Position numbers and translations under genes: made by a program
Origin: Solibacillus ferritrahens
GTDB lineage: Bacteria > Bacillota > Bacilli > Bacillales_A > Planococcaceae
Length of the DNA: 64,000 nucleotides
Direction of reading: 5' to 3'
Assembly (NCBI RefSeq): GCF_037027585.1
Contig: NZ_JAXCLE010000005.1
Coordinates: 147,430-211,429 of the forward strand
Shown here: positions 1 through 7,466 of the stretch, piece by piece
Numbering within the stretch: the first letter of the stretch is position 1
Layout of the letters: the number at the start of each line of letters is the position of its first letter
Notes under the pieces: model-generated
Database searches by the model: none
Seen by the model: only the letters and a program-made list of their open reading frames with translations
Told to the model about the DNA's origin: nothing

Positions 1-729
1 AATTATATTCGTCTATGGAATGACTCCATTATTAAAAAGGCGATAATAAATGACTTTTTCTTTGTATTTGTAAAAGTCATTGGGATCATGACGCTCGCCC
101 TATTTTTTGCGGTGGCATTAACGCAGCTTAAGATTAAGGAAGCGCCATTTTACCGGATTGTATTTTTCTTTCCTAATATTATGTCTGTAGTAGTTATCGG
201 GATTTTATGGCAGTTTATTTATGATCCGAATATGGGGATTGTAAATAGCTTATTAAATCAAGTCGGATTAACAGAATGGGCCCGGCCTTGGTTAGGTGAT
301 AAAACATGGGTACTACCTAGTATTGCGATTCCCGCCATTTGGGCAGGGATTGGATTATTTATGCTACTTATAATGGGTGGTATATCGAATGTGCCGAAAA
401 GTTTATATGAAGCGGCAGATATTGATGGTGCATCTGAATGGCAACAATTTTGGCATATTACGGTTCCACTCGTTTGGCCACAAATTAAAACATCCATTCT
501 CTATATTATTATTACCTCTCTTAACGGTTCATTTGTACTTGTGCAAGTTATGACGGGGGGCGGACCGGGAAGTGCTTCAGAAGTTATGGGCTCCTATTTA
601 TACCAGCGCGCTTTTGAAGATTTCCAATTTGGCTATGGTGCAGCGATTGGGGTACTAATCTTAGTTGTGTCGCTCATTACCGTTCTCGTGTCACAATTTA
701 TTTTGAAAAAAGAAAAAGTCGAATATTAA
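1..729 (+). CDS. Sugar ABC transporter permease, MalF/UgpA type (5' truncated by window)
   Basis: The reading frame is open from base 1, so the gene starts outside the window; the first in-window ATG (88) is internal. The visible 242 residues are strongly hydrophobic with several membrane segments. They contain the EAA loop (EAADIDGAS, bases about 409-435) through which inner-membrane permeases of carbohydrate ABC importers dock to their ATPase. A second permease starts 14 bases downstream, so the two form a heterodimeric channel. The binding protein should lie upstream, outside the window. No ATPase gene is present here; a shared MsmX-type ATPase is likely, as is common in Firmicutes (inference). 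The downstream kinase and MurQ suggest an amino sugar or muropeptide-derived substrate. Confidence 0.9.
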   Translation, partial: NYIRLWNDSIIKKAIINDFFFVFVKVIGIMTLALFFAVALTQLKIKEAPFYRIVFFFPNIMSVVVIGILWQFIYDPNMGIVNSLLNQVGLTEWARPWLGDKTWVLPSIAIPAIWAGIGLFMLLIMGGISNVPKSLYEAADIDGASEWQQFWHITVPLVWPQIKTSILYIIITSLNGSFVLVQVMTGGGPGSASEVMGSYLYQRAFEDFQFGYGAAIGVLILVVSLITVLVSQFILKKEKVEY

Positions 730-743
730 CGGGGGGAATTTAG

Positions 744-1568
744 ATGAAAGTAGTTTCGCAAATTTTAGTACGTATCCCGTTAATCCTATGGGCATTTATT
801 GTAATTTTCCCGTTAATATGGATGTTTATGGGTGCGTTTAAATCGAATGCAGAAATCTTCACGTCACCTTGGTCATTTCCTACTGATTTTAGTTTTACAA
901 ATTTTGAGCGCGCATGGAATGACTATAATATCGGACGTGCATTTTTAAATAGTTTTTTTGTAACAGTTCTTGGATCATTTTTAACACTCATTTTATCCAT
1001 TCCAACGGCTTATGCGTTAGAGCGTGTGCGGTCAAAATTCGGTGAAGTGCTAATTAATGTTTATTTAGCTTCAATGATGATCCCATCTGTTTTAGGTTGG
1101 ATTCCTCTATTTTTCCTATTGATGAAGCTTAATTTACTAGACAATTTGTGGGCGTTATCCCTTGTTTATGCCATATCACATGTACCATTTACGATTTTCA
1201 TTCTTGTTGGATTCATTGGCAATATTCCTAAAGAGCTGGAAGAAGCAGCGGTCGTTGATGGTATGAGTCCATATGGCATACTATTTAAAATTGTGACACC
1301 ACTCATAAAGACAGGAATTATAACCGTAACGATTTTAAATGCCATTTCTTATTGGAACGAATTTTTCATGGCGCTAATTTTACTTCAAACGGAAAGTAAA
1401 AATACGTTAGGTGTTGCTATGAATTTACTGAAAATCGATGCACAATACGATAGTGCATGGGGTGTATTATTTGCGGGGTTATGTATTGCTGTCATACCGG
1501 TAATCATTTTCTACTCATTCTTCCAACGCCATATCGTAAAGGGTATGACAGAAGGTGCCATCAAATAG
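744..1568 (+). CDS. Sugar ABC transporter permease, MalG/UgpE type
   Basis: A 274-residue integral membrane protein of the usual length for the second permease of carbohydrate ABC importers. It has an N-terminal membrane helix, further hydrophobic segments and an EAA motif (EEAAVVDGMSPYG, residues about 166-178). The ATG at 744 follows a GGGGGGAA-type ribosome binding site. It pairs with the preceding permease and is followed within 10 bases by the serine hydrolase gene, so it belongs to the operon that ends with murQ. Substrate specificity cannot be read from the permease; the operon context suggests MurNAc, GlcNAc or a small muropeptide. Confidence 0.9.
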   Translation: MKVVSQILVRIPLILWAFIVIFPLIWMFMGAFKSNAEIFTSPWSFPTDFSFTNFERAWNDYNIGRAFLNSFFVTVLGSFLTLILSIPTAYALERVRSKFGEVLINVYLASMMIPSVLGWIPLFFLLMKLNLLDNLWALSLVYAISHVPFTIFILVGFIGNIPKELEEAAVVDGMSPYGILFKIVTPLIKTGIITVTILNAISYWNEFFMALILLQTESKNTLGVAMNLLKIDAQYDSAWGVLFAGLCIAVIPVIIFYSFFQRHIVKGMTEGAIK

Positions 1569-1578
1569 GAGGGGGATC

Positions 1579-2619
1579 ATGTCTTTTTCAGGAGTTGACC
1601 AATTTATTGAAACAGCAATCCAAAACAAAGAACTGCCGGGTGCAGTATTGGTTGTGGCAAATGCGAAGGATGTAGTCTATTGTAAGGCATTCGGTATGGC
1701 ACATATAGAAGAACAAATCCCGATGTCGGAACATACGATTTTTGATTGTGCTTCATTAACGAAAGTAGCAGCAACAGCAAGCTCAGTTTTATTATTGCTG
1801 GAGCAGGGCTTTATTGATTTAGATGATTCTATTAGCTACTACTTTCCGGAGCTTATATTGAGGCATGAAGAAGTTAGGATTCGACATTTATTAACACATA
1901 CAAGCGGATTTCAGGCAGAAATCAAATTTTATAAAGAACAAATAGCAAACAAGGATATTGTGGAACGCATTGCACAGGAAACAGGACGGAAAAATGTAGA
2001 GCAGCAGGTCATCTATAGTGATGTAAACTATATTTTATTAGGGAAACTGATAGAAAAGGTTACGGGTATTTCTTTAGAGGACTATGCCCATAAAAATATT
2101 TTTCAACCGCTTCGTATGCAAAATACCCAATTTAATCCGTCTGTTCGATTGCGGGGAAAAATAGCGGCAACTGAATACCGACCTTATTTAAACAAACATC
2201 AATGGGGTGATGTGCATGATGAAAATGCGCTCCATTTCGGTGGAGTTAGCGGGCATGCGGGATTATTTTCAACTGCTGAGGATTTGGCGAGATTTGCTCA
2301 ATCTTTTATGAAAAATAACGATTCTATTTTTAAAGAGCATACTAAGCAATTAGCAAAGCGGAGTTTTACAGAGCAGCATTTGGAACAGCGTGGATTAGGG
2401 TGGCAATTGTATTCTTCGCCTTCATTTTCCGGCCAATATTTACGAGATGGTTTTGGGCATACAGGGTTTACGGGTACTTCAATTTGGATATCGGATGAGA
2501 AGCAATTAGTAATTATATTGTTAACAAATCGCGTTCATTTTGGACGAAGTTGTGAAATTCAAAGGTTTAGAAGAATTGTTCATAACTTAGTTGCACTTGA
2601 GAATGAAGAGGTAAGGTGA
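1579..2619 (+). CDS. Serine hydrolase of the beta-lactamase/class C family (AmiE/YbbE-like?)
   Basis: A 346-residue protein of the penicillin-binding-protein/beta-lactamase fold. The catalytic SxxK is SLTK (Ser59-Lys62), followed by a YSD triad around residue 150 and HTG near the C terminus. The ATG at 1579 is chosen because an AGGAGGGGG ribosome binding site lies just before it; an in-frame ATG at 1555 overlaps the previous gene and has no good site. No signal peptide is visible, so it probably acts in the cytoplasm. In B. subtilis the murQ cluster encodes AmiE (YbbE), an N-acetylmuramoyl-L-alanine amidase of this fold; a similar peptide-removing role here is inference. An esterase or DD-peptidase is the alternative. 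Confidence 0.8.
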   Translation: MSFSGVDQFIETAIQNKELPGAVLVVANAKDVVYCKAFGMAHIEEQIPMSEHTIFDCASLTKVAATASSVLLLLEQGFIDLDDSISYYFPELILRHEEVRIRHLLTHTSGFQAEIKFYKEQIANKDIVERIAQETGRKNVEQQVIYSDVNYILLGKLIEKVTGISLEDYAHKNIFQPLRMQNTQFNPSVRLRGKIAATEYRPYLNKHQWGDVHDENALHFGGVSGHAGLFSTAEDLARFAQSFMKNNDSIFKEHTKQLAKRSFTEQHLEQRGLGWQLYSSPSFSGQYLRDGFGHTGFTGTSIWISDEKQLVIILLTNRVHFGRSCEIQRFRRIVHNLVALENEEVR

Positions 2620-2623
2620 GCAT

Positions 2624-3601
2624 GTGTCAGGGAAATTATGGATTGGAATCGATGGCGGCGGCACTAAAACGATTGCTGTAATCGGTAATGAAAGCGGACG
2701 TTTACTTGCAGCAGCCAAAGGGAGTTCCAGCAATTTAACAGCAATTTCAACAGAGCAGTTGTACACACTAATAAATAATCTGATTGACCAATTGTTAATG
2801 AAGACAGGTGTAGCCTTATCGGATGTTGAAACGATATTTGCTGCAATGGCAGGTGCAGATCGACAAGCTGAGCAACAGAAAATATATGATGCGTTTTTGC
2901 AATCACCAGTTCTTGCTAAACTTAAAGTTCAGAGTGATATTCATGCTGCATTAGCAGCGGGAACATGGGGCAGAGAAGGTACTTTACTTATTGCTGGAAC
3001 CGGAGCGATTATATTTGGTTATGAGCAACAAAACACATTTCGTGTTGGTGGCTGGGGCTATTTATTAGGTGACGAAGGAAGCGGCTATCACTTAGGGAAG
3101 CTCGCCATTCGTTCTGTATTAAAGGCGCATGATGACAAAATGCCTTTAAAACTTTTTCAAAAAGAGATACTTACTCATTTTAATGTATTATCACCAGATC
3201 AGCTCATTACAAAAGTATATAGCAGCACAAATCCTGTAGCCGCTATTTCTTCTGTGAGCAGGATTGTGCTAGACGCTTTTGAAGAAGATACATTAGCAAA
3301 AGCCATCGTTTATACAGTTCAAGAAGCTTTATTAGAACTTATTGAAAGTGCCTACTCACGAATCGATCGAACAAAGCCGGTAGTATTACACGGCGGATTA
3401 TTTTCGAATAATATATTTTATGAAGAGTTTAACATGCGTTTTTCGTCACGATTTCCTGACTTGATTGCTTTGAAGCCAACAATTTCGGGGACAGTTGGAG
3501 CTTACTTATTAGCATTACATGAAAATAAAATTGAAGTAAGTGATCCGGTTAAACAAATGATTCAACAAACATGGCGTCTATTGGAAGGTGAGATAACATG
3601 A
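2624..3601 (+). CDS. BadF/BadG/BcrA/BcrD-type ATPase: N-acetylglucosamine/MurNAc kinase-like
   Basis: A 325-residue sugar kinase of the actin-like ATPase superfamily. The N-terminal phosphate loop is DGGGTKT (residues about 8-14), a second phosphate motif is AGTGAI, and GDEGSG near residue 149 is typical of GlcNAc kinases. It starts at GTG 2624, four bases after the hydrolase stop, and its last four bases overlap murQ (ATGA). This family includes MurK of Clostridium acetobutylicum, which phosphorylates MurNAc and GlcNAc. Coupling to MurQ implies that it makes MurNAc-6-phosphate from sugar imported unphosphorylated by the ABC transporter (inference). Confidence 0.85.
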   Translation: MSGKLWIGIDGGGTKTIAVIGNESGRLLAAAKGSSSNLTAISTEQLYTLINNLIDQLLMKTGVALSDVETIFAAMAGADRQAEQQKIYDAFLQSPVLAKLKVQSDIHAALAAGTWGREGTLLIAGTGAIIFGYEQQNTFRVGGWGYLLGDEGSGYHLGKLAIRSVLKAHDDKMPLKLFQKEILTHFNVLSPDQLITKVYSSTNPVAAISSVSRIVLDAFEEDTLAKAIVYTVQEALLELIESAYSRIDRTKPVVLHGGLFSNNIFYEEFNMRFSSRFPDLIALKPTISGTVGAYLLALHENKIEVSDPVKQMIQQTWRLLEGEIT

Positions 3602-4503
3602 ATTACGATCAATTAACAACTGAAAAAAGGAATAATGAAACAATGAATTTGGATGTTATGCCCATCTCGGACGTACTTCAAATAATGAATAAAGAGGATA
3701 TGCAGGTTGTGAATAGTGTCGAACGAGTTTTACCTACCATTGAGAAAGTAATTAAAAAAGTGGTTGAAAATTTAAGAAATGGAGGGCGCCTGTTTTATAT
3801 CGGGGCGGGGACTAGTGGTCGTTTAGGTATGCTTGATGCATCTGAATGTCCTCCTACTTTTATGACTGACCCGGAGCTTGTGCAAACGGTAATGGCAGGT
3901 GGAAAGGATGCTTTTTTTCAGGCAGTTGAAAATGCTGAAGATCGTTTGGAAGATGGGATGAACAAATTAAAGGGGAAAAACATTACGCCGTTCGATTCCG
4001 TTATCGGTATTACGGCAAGTGGTACGACACCATTTGTAATGGGGGCTTTAGAATATGCCCAATCTGTCGGAGCTTTTACGGTAAGTTTGACGAGCAATGT
4101 TAAATCTGAAGTAAGTCGCTATGCGGAAGAAGCAATTGAGGTTGTCGTCGGACCCGAAATTTTAACAGGCTCAACACGATTAAAAGCTGCTACATCACAT
4201 AAAATGATTTTAAATATGATCAGCACGGCATCAATGGTGCAATTAGGTAAAGTGTATGAAAACTTAATGGTCGATGTAAATGCTAGCAATAAAAAATTAA
4301 AAGAGCGGGCTAAAAGAATTGTTGTTTCTGCAACGGACTGCAAATATGAGGAAGCAGAAGAGGTGCTTGGAAAAACGAAATTCGCTGTAAAGCCGGCAAT
4401 TGTCATGCTAAAAACAAATCAAAATTATGAACGAGTAAAACTTGCATTGGAACAAGTAAACGGCCATACAAGAAAGGCTATTTTACTTTTAAACAATAGT
4501 TAA
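3598..4503 (+). CDS. murQ: N-acetylmuramic acid 6-phosphate etherase
   Basis: A 301-residue cytoplasmic enzyme with a SIS domain. It cleaves the lactyl ether of MurNAc-6-phosphate to give GlcNAc-6-phosphate and D-lactate. The family signature is present: GAGTSGRLGMLDASECPPTF at about residues 67-86, including the conserved glutamate. A second block, GITASGTTPFV, contributes to sugar-phosphate binding. Length matches the family. It is translationally coupled to the kinase by an ATGA overlap and is the last gene of the operon, followed by an intrinsic terminator. B. subtilis instead couples MurQ to a PTS transporter (MurP); none is seen here. Confidence 0.96.
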   Translation: MNYDQLTTEKRNNETMNLDVMPISDVLQIMNKEDMQVVNSVERVLPTIEKVIKKVVENLRNGGRLFYIGAGTSGRLGMLDASECPPTFMTDPELVQTVMAGGKDAFFQAVENAEDRLEDGMNKLKGKNITPFDSVIGITASGTTPFVMGALEYAQSVGAFTVSLTSNVKSEVSRYAEEAIEVVVGPEILTGSTRLKAATSHKMILNMISTASMVQLGKVYENLMVDVNASNKKLKERAKRIVVSATDCKYEEAEEVLGKTKFAVKPAIVMLKTNQNYERVKLALEQVNGHTRKAILLLNNS

Positions 4504-4507
4504 TAAC

Positions 4508-4543
4508 GAGAGTTGTCATGAATAATTCTGGCAACTCTTTTTG
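4508..4543 (+). terminator. Intrinsic terminator after murQ
   Basis: Inverted repeat AGAGTTG(T)C / GGCAACTCT followed by a T run, five bases after the murQ stop. Confidence 0.8.
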
Positions 4544-4665
4544 ATTTTTCGCTTAGAATTTCTGTATAGTGCAATAATATTTCTTATAAAACCATTGTTT
4601 CCATTTTTTGTGCCTGTTAATATTAAAATGTACTAATATTCAGAAAAAACAAAGGGGGCGGGGAG

Positions 4666-5808
4666 ATGGGCATTTCTACAGAAGAGCATGAGATGTTTAG
4701 AAAAGCTTTACGCAAAATGCTGGATAAAGAGGCATATCCTTATTTTGAACAATGGGAGAAGGATCGGGATATTCCGCGTGAGTTTTGGTTGAAGCTCGGG
4801 GAGAATGGCTTTTTATGTCCGATGGTGAGCGAGAAATACGGAGGACTTGGACTGGATTTTGGCTATTCCGCTATATTAACGGAGGAGCTAGAACGTGTAG
4901 GAGCAGGACTTGCGAGTGGGATTTCACTTCATTCTGATATTGTGACACCATATATCGAATCATATGGAACAACTACGCAAAAAGAAAAATGGCTTCCTAA
5001 AAGTGTTACAGGTGAGTATATTTCGGCTATTGCAATGACAGAACCGGGAGCAGGCTCCGACCTCGCGGGGATTCAAACGACCGCTAAAAAAGATGGGGAT
5101 GTCTATATTTTAAATGGAGAAAAGACATTTATTACGAACGGGATCCATGCAGATTATGTAGTCGTTGTTTGTAAAACAAACCAAAAGGCTAGCCCGGCAT
5201 ATAAAGGGGTTAGTCTGCTTATTGTAGAGAATGGTACACCTGGTTTTAAACGTGGAAAAAAACTCGATAAAATCGGAATGCACAGTGCAGATACAGGAGA
5301 GCTTATTTTTGAAGATGTGCGTGTACCGGTAGAAAACTTATTAGGGGAAGAAAACCGGGGCTTCTATTATTTAATGGAAAAACTGCAGCAGGAACGATTA
5401 ATTGTAGCTATTGAAACTCAAATTGAAGCTGAATGTTGTTTACAGCTAACGGTAGATTATGTAAAAGAACGTAAAGCATTCGGGAGTCGTATTGCAGATT
5501 TCCAAAACACACAATTTAAATTAGCGGAAATGGCGACGGAAATTGAGCTTGGACGTACATATGTCGACAATTTAATCGAAAAACATATTGCTGGTAAAGA
5601 AATTGTGAAGGAAGTCTCAATGGCAAAGTGGTGGATTAGTGAAATGGCAAAGCGTGTCGTAGCGGATTGCCTACAGTTACATGGAGGATATGGATATATG
5701 GAAGAATACGAAATCGCGAGACGTTATCGAGATATTCCGGTAGCAGCGATTTATGCGGGAACAACGGAAATTATGAAGGGGATTATCGCAAAACAAATTT
5801 TAAAATAG
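4666..5808 (+). CDS. Acyl-CoA dehydrogenase (LCAD/IVD-like)
   Basis: A 380-residue flavoprotein of usual length that introduces the alpha-beta double bond in acyl-CoA and passes electrons to ETF. Both family signatures are visible: AMTEPGAGSDLAG (residues about 124-136) and LQLHGGYGYMEEYEI near residue 335. The medium-chain position for the catalytic glutamate reads IYAGTTEIM (Ala instead of Glu). A glutamate in QQERL (Glu243) sits where long-chain and isovaleryl-CoA dehydrogenases carry their base, so a long- or branched-chain substrate is likely. The ATG at 4666 follows AAAGGGGGCGGGGAG. A thiolase gene follows 22 bases later. Exact substrate unknown. Confidence 0.93.
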   Translation: MGISTEEHEMFRKALRKMLDKEAYPYFEQWEKDRDIPREFWLKLGENGFLCPMVSEKYGGLGLDFGYSAILTEELERVGAGLASGISLHSDIVTPYIESYGTTTQKEKWLPKSVTGEYISAIAMTEPGAGSDLAGIQTTAKKDGDVYILNGEKTFITNGIHADYVVVVCKTNQKASPAYKGVSLLIVENGTPGFKRGKKLDKIGMHSADTGELIFEDVRVPVENLLGEENRGFYYLMEKLQQERLIVAIETQIEAECCLQLTVDYVKERKAFGSRIADFQNTQFKLAEMATEIELGRTYVDNLIEKHIAGKEIVKEVSMAKWWISEMAKRVVADCLQLHGGYGYMEEYEIARRYRDIPVAAIYAGTTEIMKGIIAKQILK

Positions 5809-5830
5809 TACTTACAAAGGGGATAGAATT

Positions 5831-7012
5831 ATGAAAAACGTATATATCGTAGACGGGGCTCGTACTGCATTTACAGCTTTTGGGGGTTCCTTTGCAACAA
5901 CAGATGCAGTACAGCTTGGTACAAAAACTGCAGTGGAAGCGTTAAAGCGGGCAAATGTACAGCCTGAACAAGTCGACCATGTAATTTACGGGGGTGTCAT
6001 TACAACTGGTTCCAATTCAGCCTATTTAGCTCGACATATTGGACTTTACGCAGGTGTTCCTAAAGAAGTACCAGCTTTAACTGTGAATCGTTTATGTGGA
6101 TCAGGTATGCAATCGGTTATATCTGCTGCACAAATGATACAGCTAGGTGAAGGAAATGTAGTATTGGCTGGGGGAGCAGAAAATATGTCCCAATCGCCAT
6201 ATTCGAACTTCGAACAACGCTTTAGCGGTTCGAAACTAGGCAACCTGGAGTTTACAGATATGCTTCAAGCAACATTAACAGACCAGTATACAGGTTCAGG
6301 AATGGGCTTGACGGCAGAAAAGCTGGCTGAACAGTATACAATTTCTCGCGAGGAGCAAGATGCATTCGCCCTTCTTTCAAATGAACGTGCCGCAAAAGCA
6401 CGTAAGGACGGCACTTTTGCAAAAGAGATCGTGCCGGTTGCTGTAGCTACGAGAAAAGGCGAGATTTTAATAGATCAGGATGAACATATTAAAGAAGGCG
6501 GCACACGGGAGAGCTTGGCAAAGTTACGTCCTGCATTTAAAAAGGACGGAACCGTGACAGCAGCGAATGCTTCCGGCATTAATGACGGGGCAGCATCTGT
6601 CGTTGTCGCAAGTGAAGATTTTGTAAATGGACAAGGACTAAAGCCGTTAGCCCGCATTGTATCATGGGGAATAGCGGGTGTTGATCCGTCGATTATGGGA
6701 ATCGGTCCGGCTCCGGCAATTCGTCAAGCATTGGAGCGTGCGAACTTAACAATTGAGGACATGGATTTAGTTGAAATTAATGAAGCATTTGCAGCCCAAT
6801 ATATCGCAGTAGAAAAGGAACTTGGACTGAACCGTGAGAAAACGAATGTAAATGGTGGTGCAATCGCACTCGGTCACCCAGTAGGTGCAAGTGGTACAAG
6901 AATCATCTTATCCGCTGCATATGAACTGCAACGACGAAATGGGAAGTATGCGGTTGCCAGCCTTTGTATCGGTGGCGGACAAGGAATTGCTTTAATTATC
7001 GAAAGAGTATAG
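5831..7012 (+). CDS. Acetyl-CoA C-acyltransferase (thiolase)
   Basis: A 393-residue thiolase that cleaves or forms beta-ketoacyl-CoA. The nucleophilic cysteine is Cys89 in NRLCGSGMQ. The histidine block NGGAIALGHPVGASGTR and the C-terminal catalytic cysteine in SLCIGGGQG are both intact. It follows the acyl-CoA dehydrogenase on the same strand with an AAAGGGG ribosome binding site, so the two probably form a fatty-acid or branched-chain acyl-CoA degradation operon. Hydratase and hydroxyacyl-CoA dehydrogenase genes are not in the window. It could be an acetoacetyl-CoA thiolase (AtoB/MmgA type) or a longer-chain FadA; sequence alone does not decide. Confidence 0.93.
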   Translation: MKNVYIVDGARTAFTAFGGSFATTDAVQLGTKTAVEALKRANVQPEQVDHVIYGGVITTGSNSAYLARHIGLYAGVPKEVPALTVNRLCGSGMQSVISAAQMIQLGEGNVVLAGGAENMSQSPYSNFEQRFSGSKLGNLEFTDMLQATLTDQYTGSGMGLTAEKLAEQYTISREEQDAFALLSNERAAKARKDGTFAKEIVPVAVATRKGEILIDQDEHIKEGGTRESLAKLRPAFKKDGTVTAANASGINDGAASVVVASEDFVNGQGLKPLARIVSWGIAGVDPSIMGIGPAPAIRQALERANLTIEDMDLVEINEAFAAQYIAVEKELGLNREKTNVNGGAIALGHPVGASGTRIILSAAYELQRRNGKYAVASLCIGGGQGIALIIERV

Positions 7013-7019
7013 AAACTTG

Positions 7020-7053
7020 GCATGCTAGGAGAAAGTTTCCGGCATGCTTTTTT
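7020..7053 (+). terminator. Intrinsic terminator after the thiolase gene
   Basis: GCATGC is repeated at 7020-7025 and 7042-7047. It is self-complementary, the loop can pair further (GGAGA with TTTCC), and six T follow. It closes the acyl-CoA dehydrogenase/thiolase unit. Confidence 0.75.
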
Positions 7054-7064
7054 GTTGTATGTTT

Positions 7065-7240
7065 TTATTAGAACAATAATGCGGGATATTAGAAAAAGTC
7101 GGGCCGGTATTAGAAAAGTGAAAGGGGATTTTAGAACAAAGCGAACCTTTATTAGCACAACGAAAGGACATATTAGAAAATCGCAATTTTATTAGAACAA
7201 ATAAAAATATATTAGACGATTTCAGATTATATTAGAAATC
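7065..7240. repeat. Phased array of nine TATTAGAA-type repeats
   Basis: The core ATTAG (one TTTAG variant) starts at 7067, 7088, 7109, 7130, 7151, 7172, 7191, 7211 and 7231. The spacing is 21 bp five times, then 19, 20 and 20. Most copies read TATTAGAA with AACAA or AAAA after it, while the bases between cores are not conserved. It lies between a terminator and the helicase promoter region. The period is close to two DNA helical turns and also equals seven codons, which gives an open reverse frame with a seven-residue pattern (LI.....). I see no gene in it. Function unknown. Confidence 0.85.
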
Positions 7241-7466
7241 CTTGCAACTTTTTCACCCCAAGTTTCTAAAGATGAGACACAAAGGGTAGCATACCGAAAT
7301 AGATTCTTTCATTTGAACTTTATTACGAAAAATTCAAAACGATTTTAATTTGACACAAACCTTACTTTTTTTGCTGTAAACAACCAAATCACATTCCGCC
7401 AAATTTTACGCATTAATTGCGGAATATGTTACACTAAAGCCAACGAATAAAAGGTGGTAAAACAAT
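7241..7466. promoter_or_regulatory. Upstream region of the helicase gene with an inverted repeat
   Basis: No gene is seen. The segment contains ATTCCGC (7393-7399) and GCGGAAT (7419-7425), a 7-bp inverted repeat that overlaps a possible promoter: TTTACG near 7405 and TACACT at 7430-7435. It could be an operator or a 5' stem. The DEAD-box gene follows with an AAAGGTGG ribosome binding site. Confidence 0.35.

Noticed and set aside
4635..4649. CodY-like AATATTCAGAAAAAA before the acyl-CoA dehydrogenase gene
   Set aside because: Three mismatches in an AT-rich gap and no functional argument as strong as for the peptide operons.
6874..7158. Minus-strand ORF of 94 aa with a repeating seven-residue pattern
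   Set aside because: It spans the thiolase end, the terminator and the repeat array. The pattern arises from the 21-bp repeat period, and no ribosome site is seen.
7067..7240. CRISPR array
   Set aside because: The repeat core is only 8-10 bases and the spacers are about 11-13 bases, far too short. No cas genes are present.
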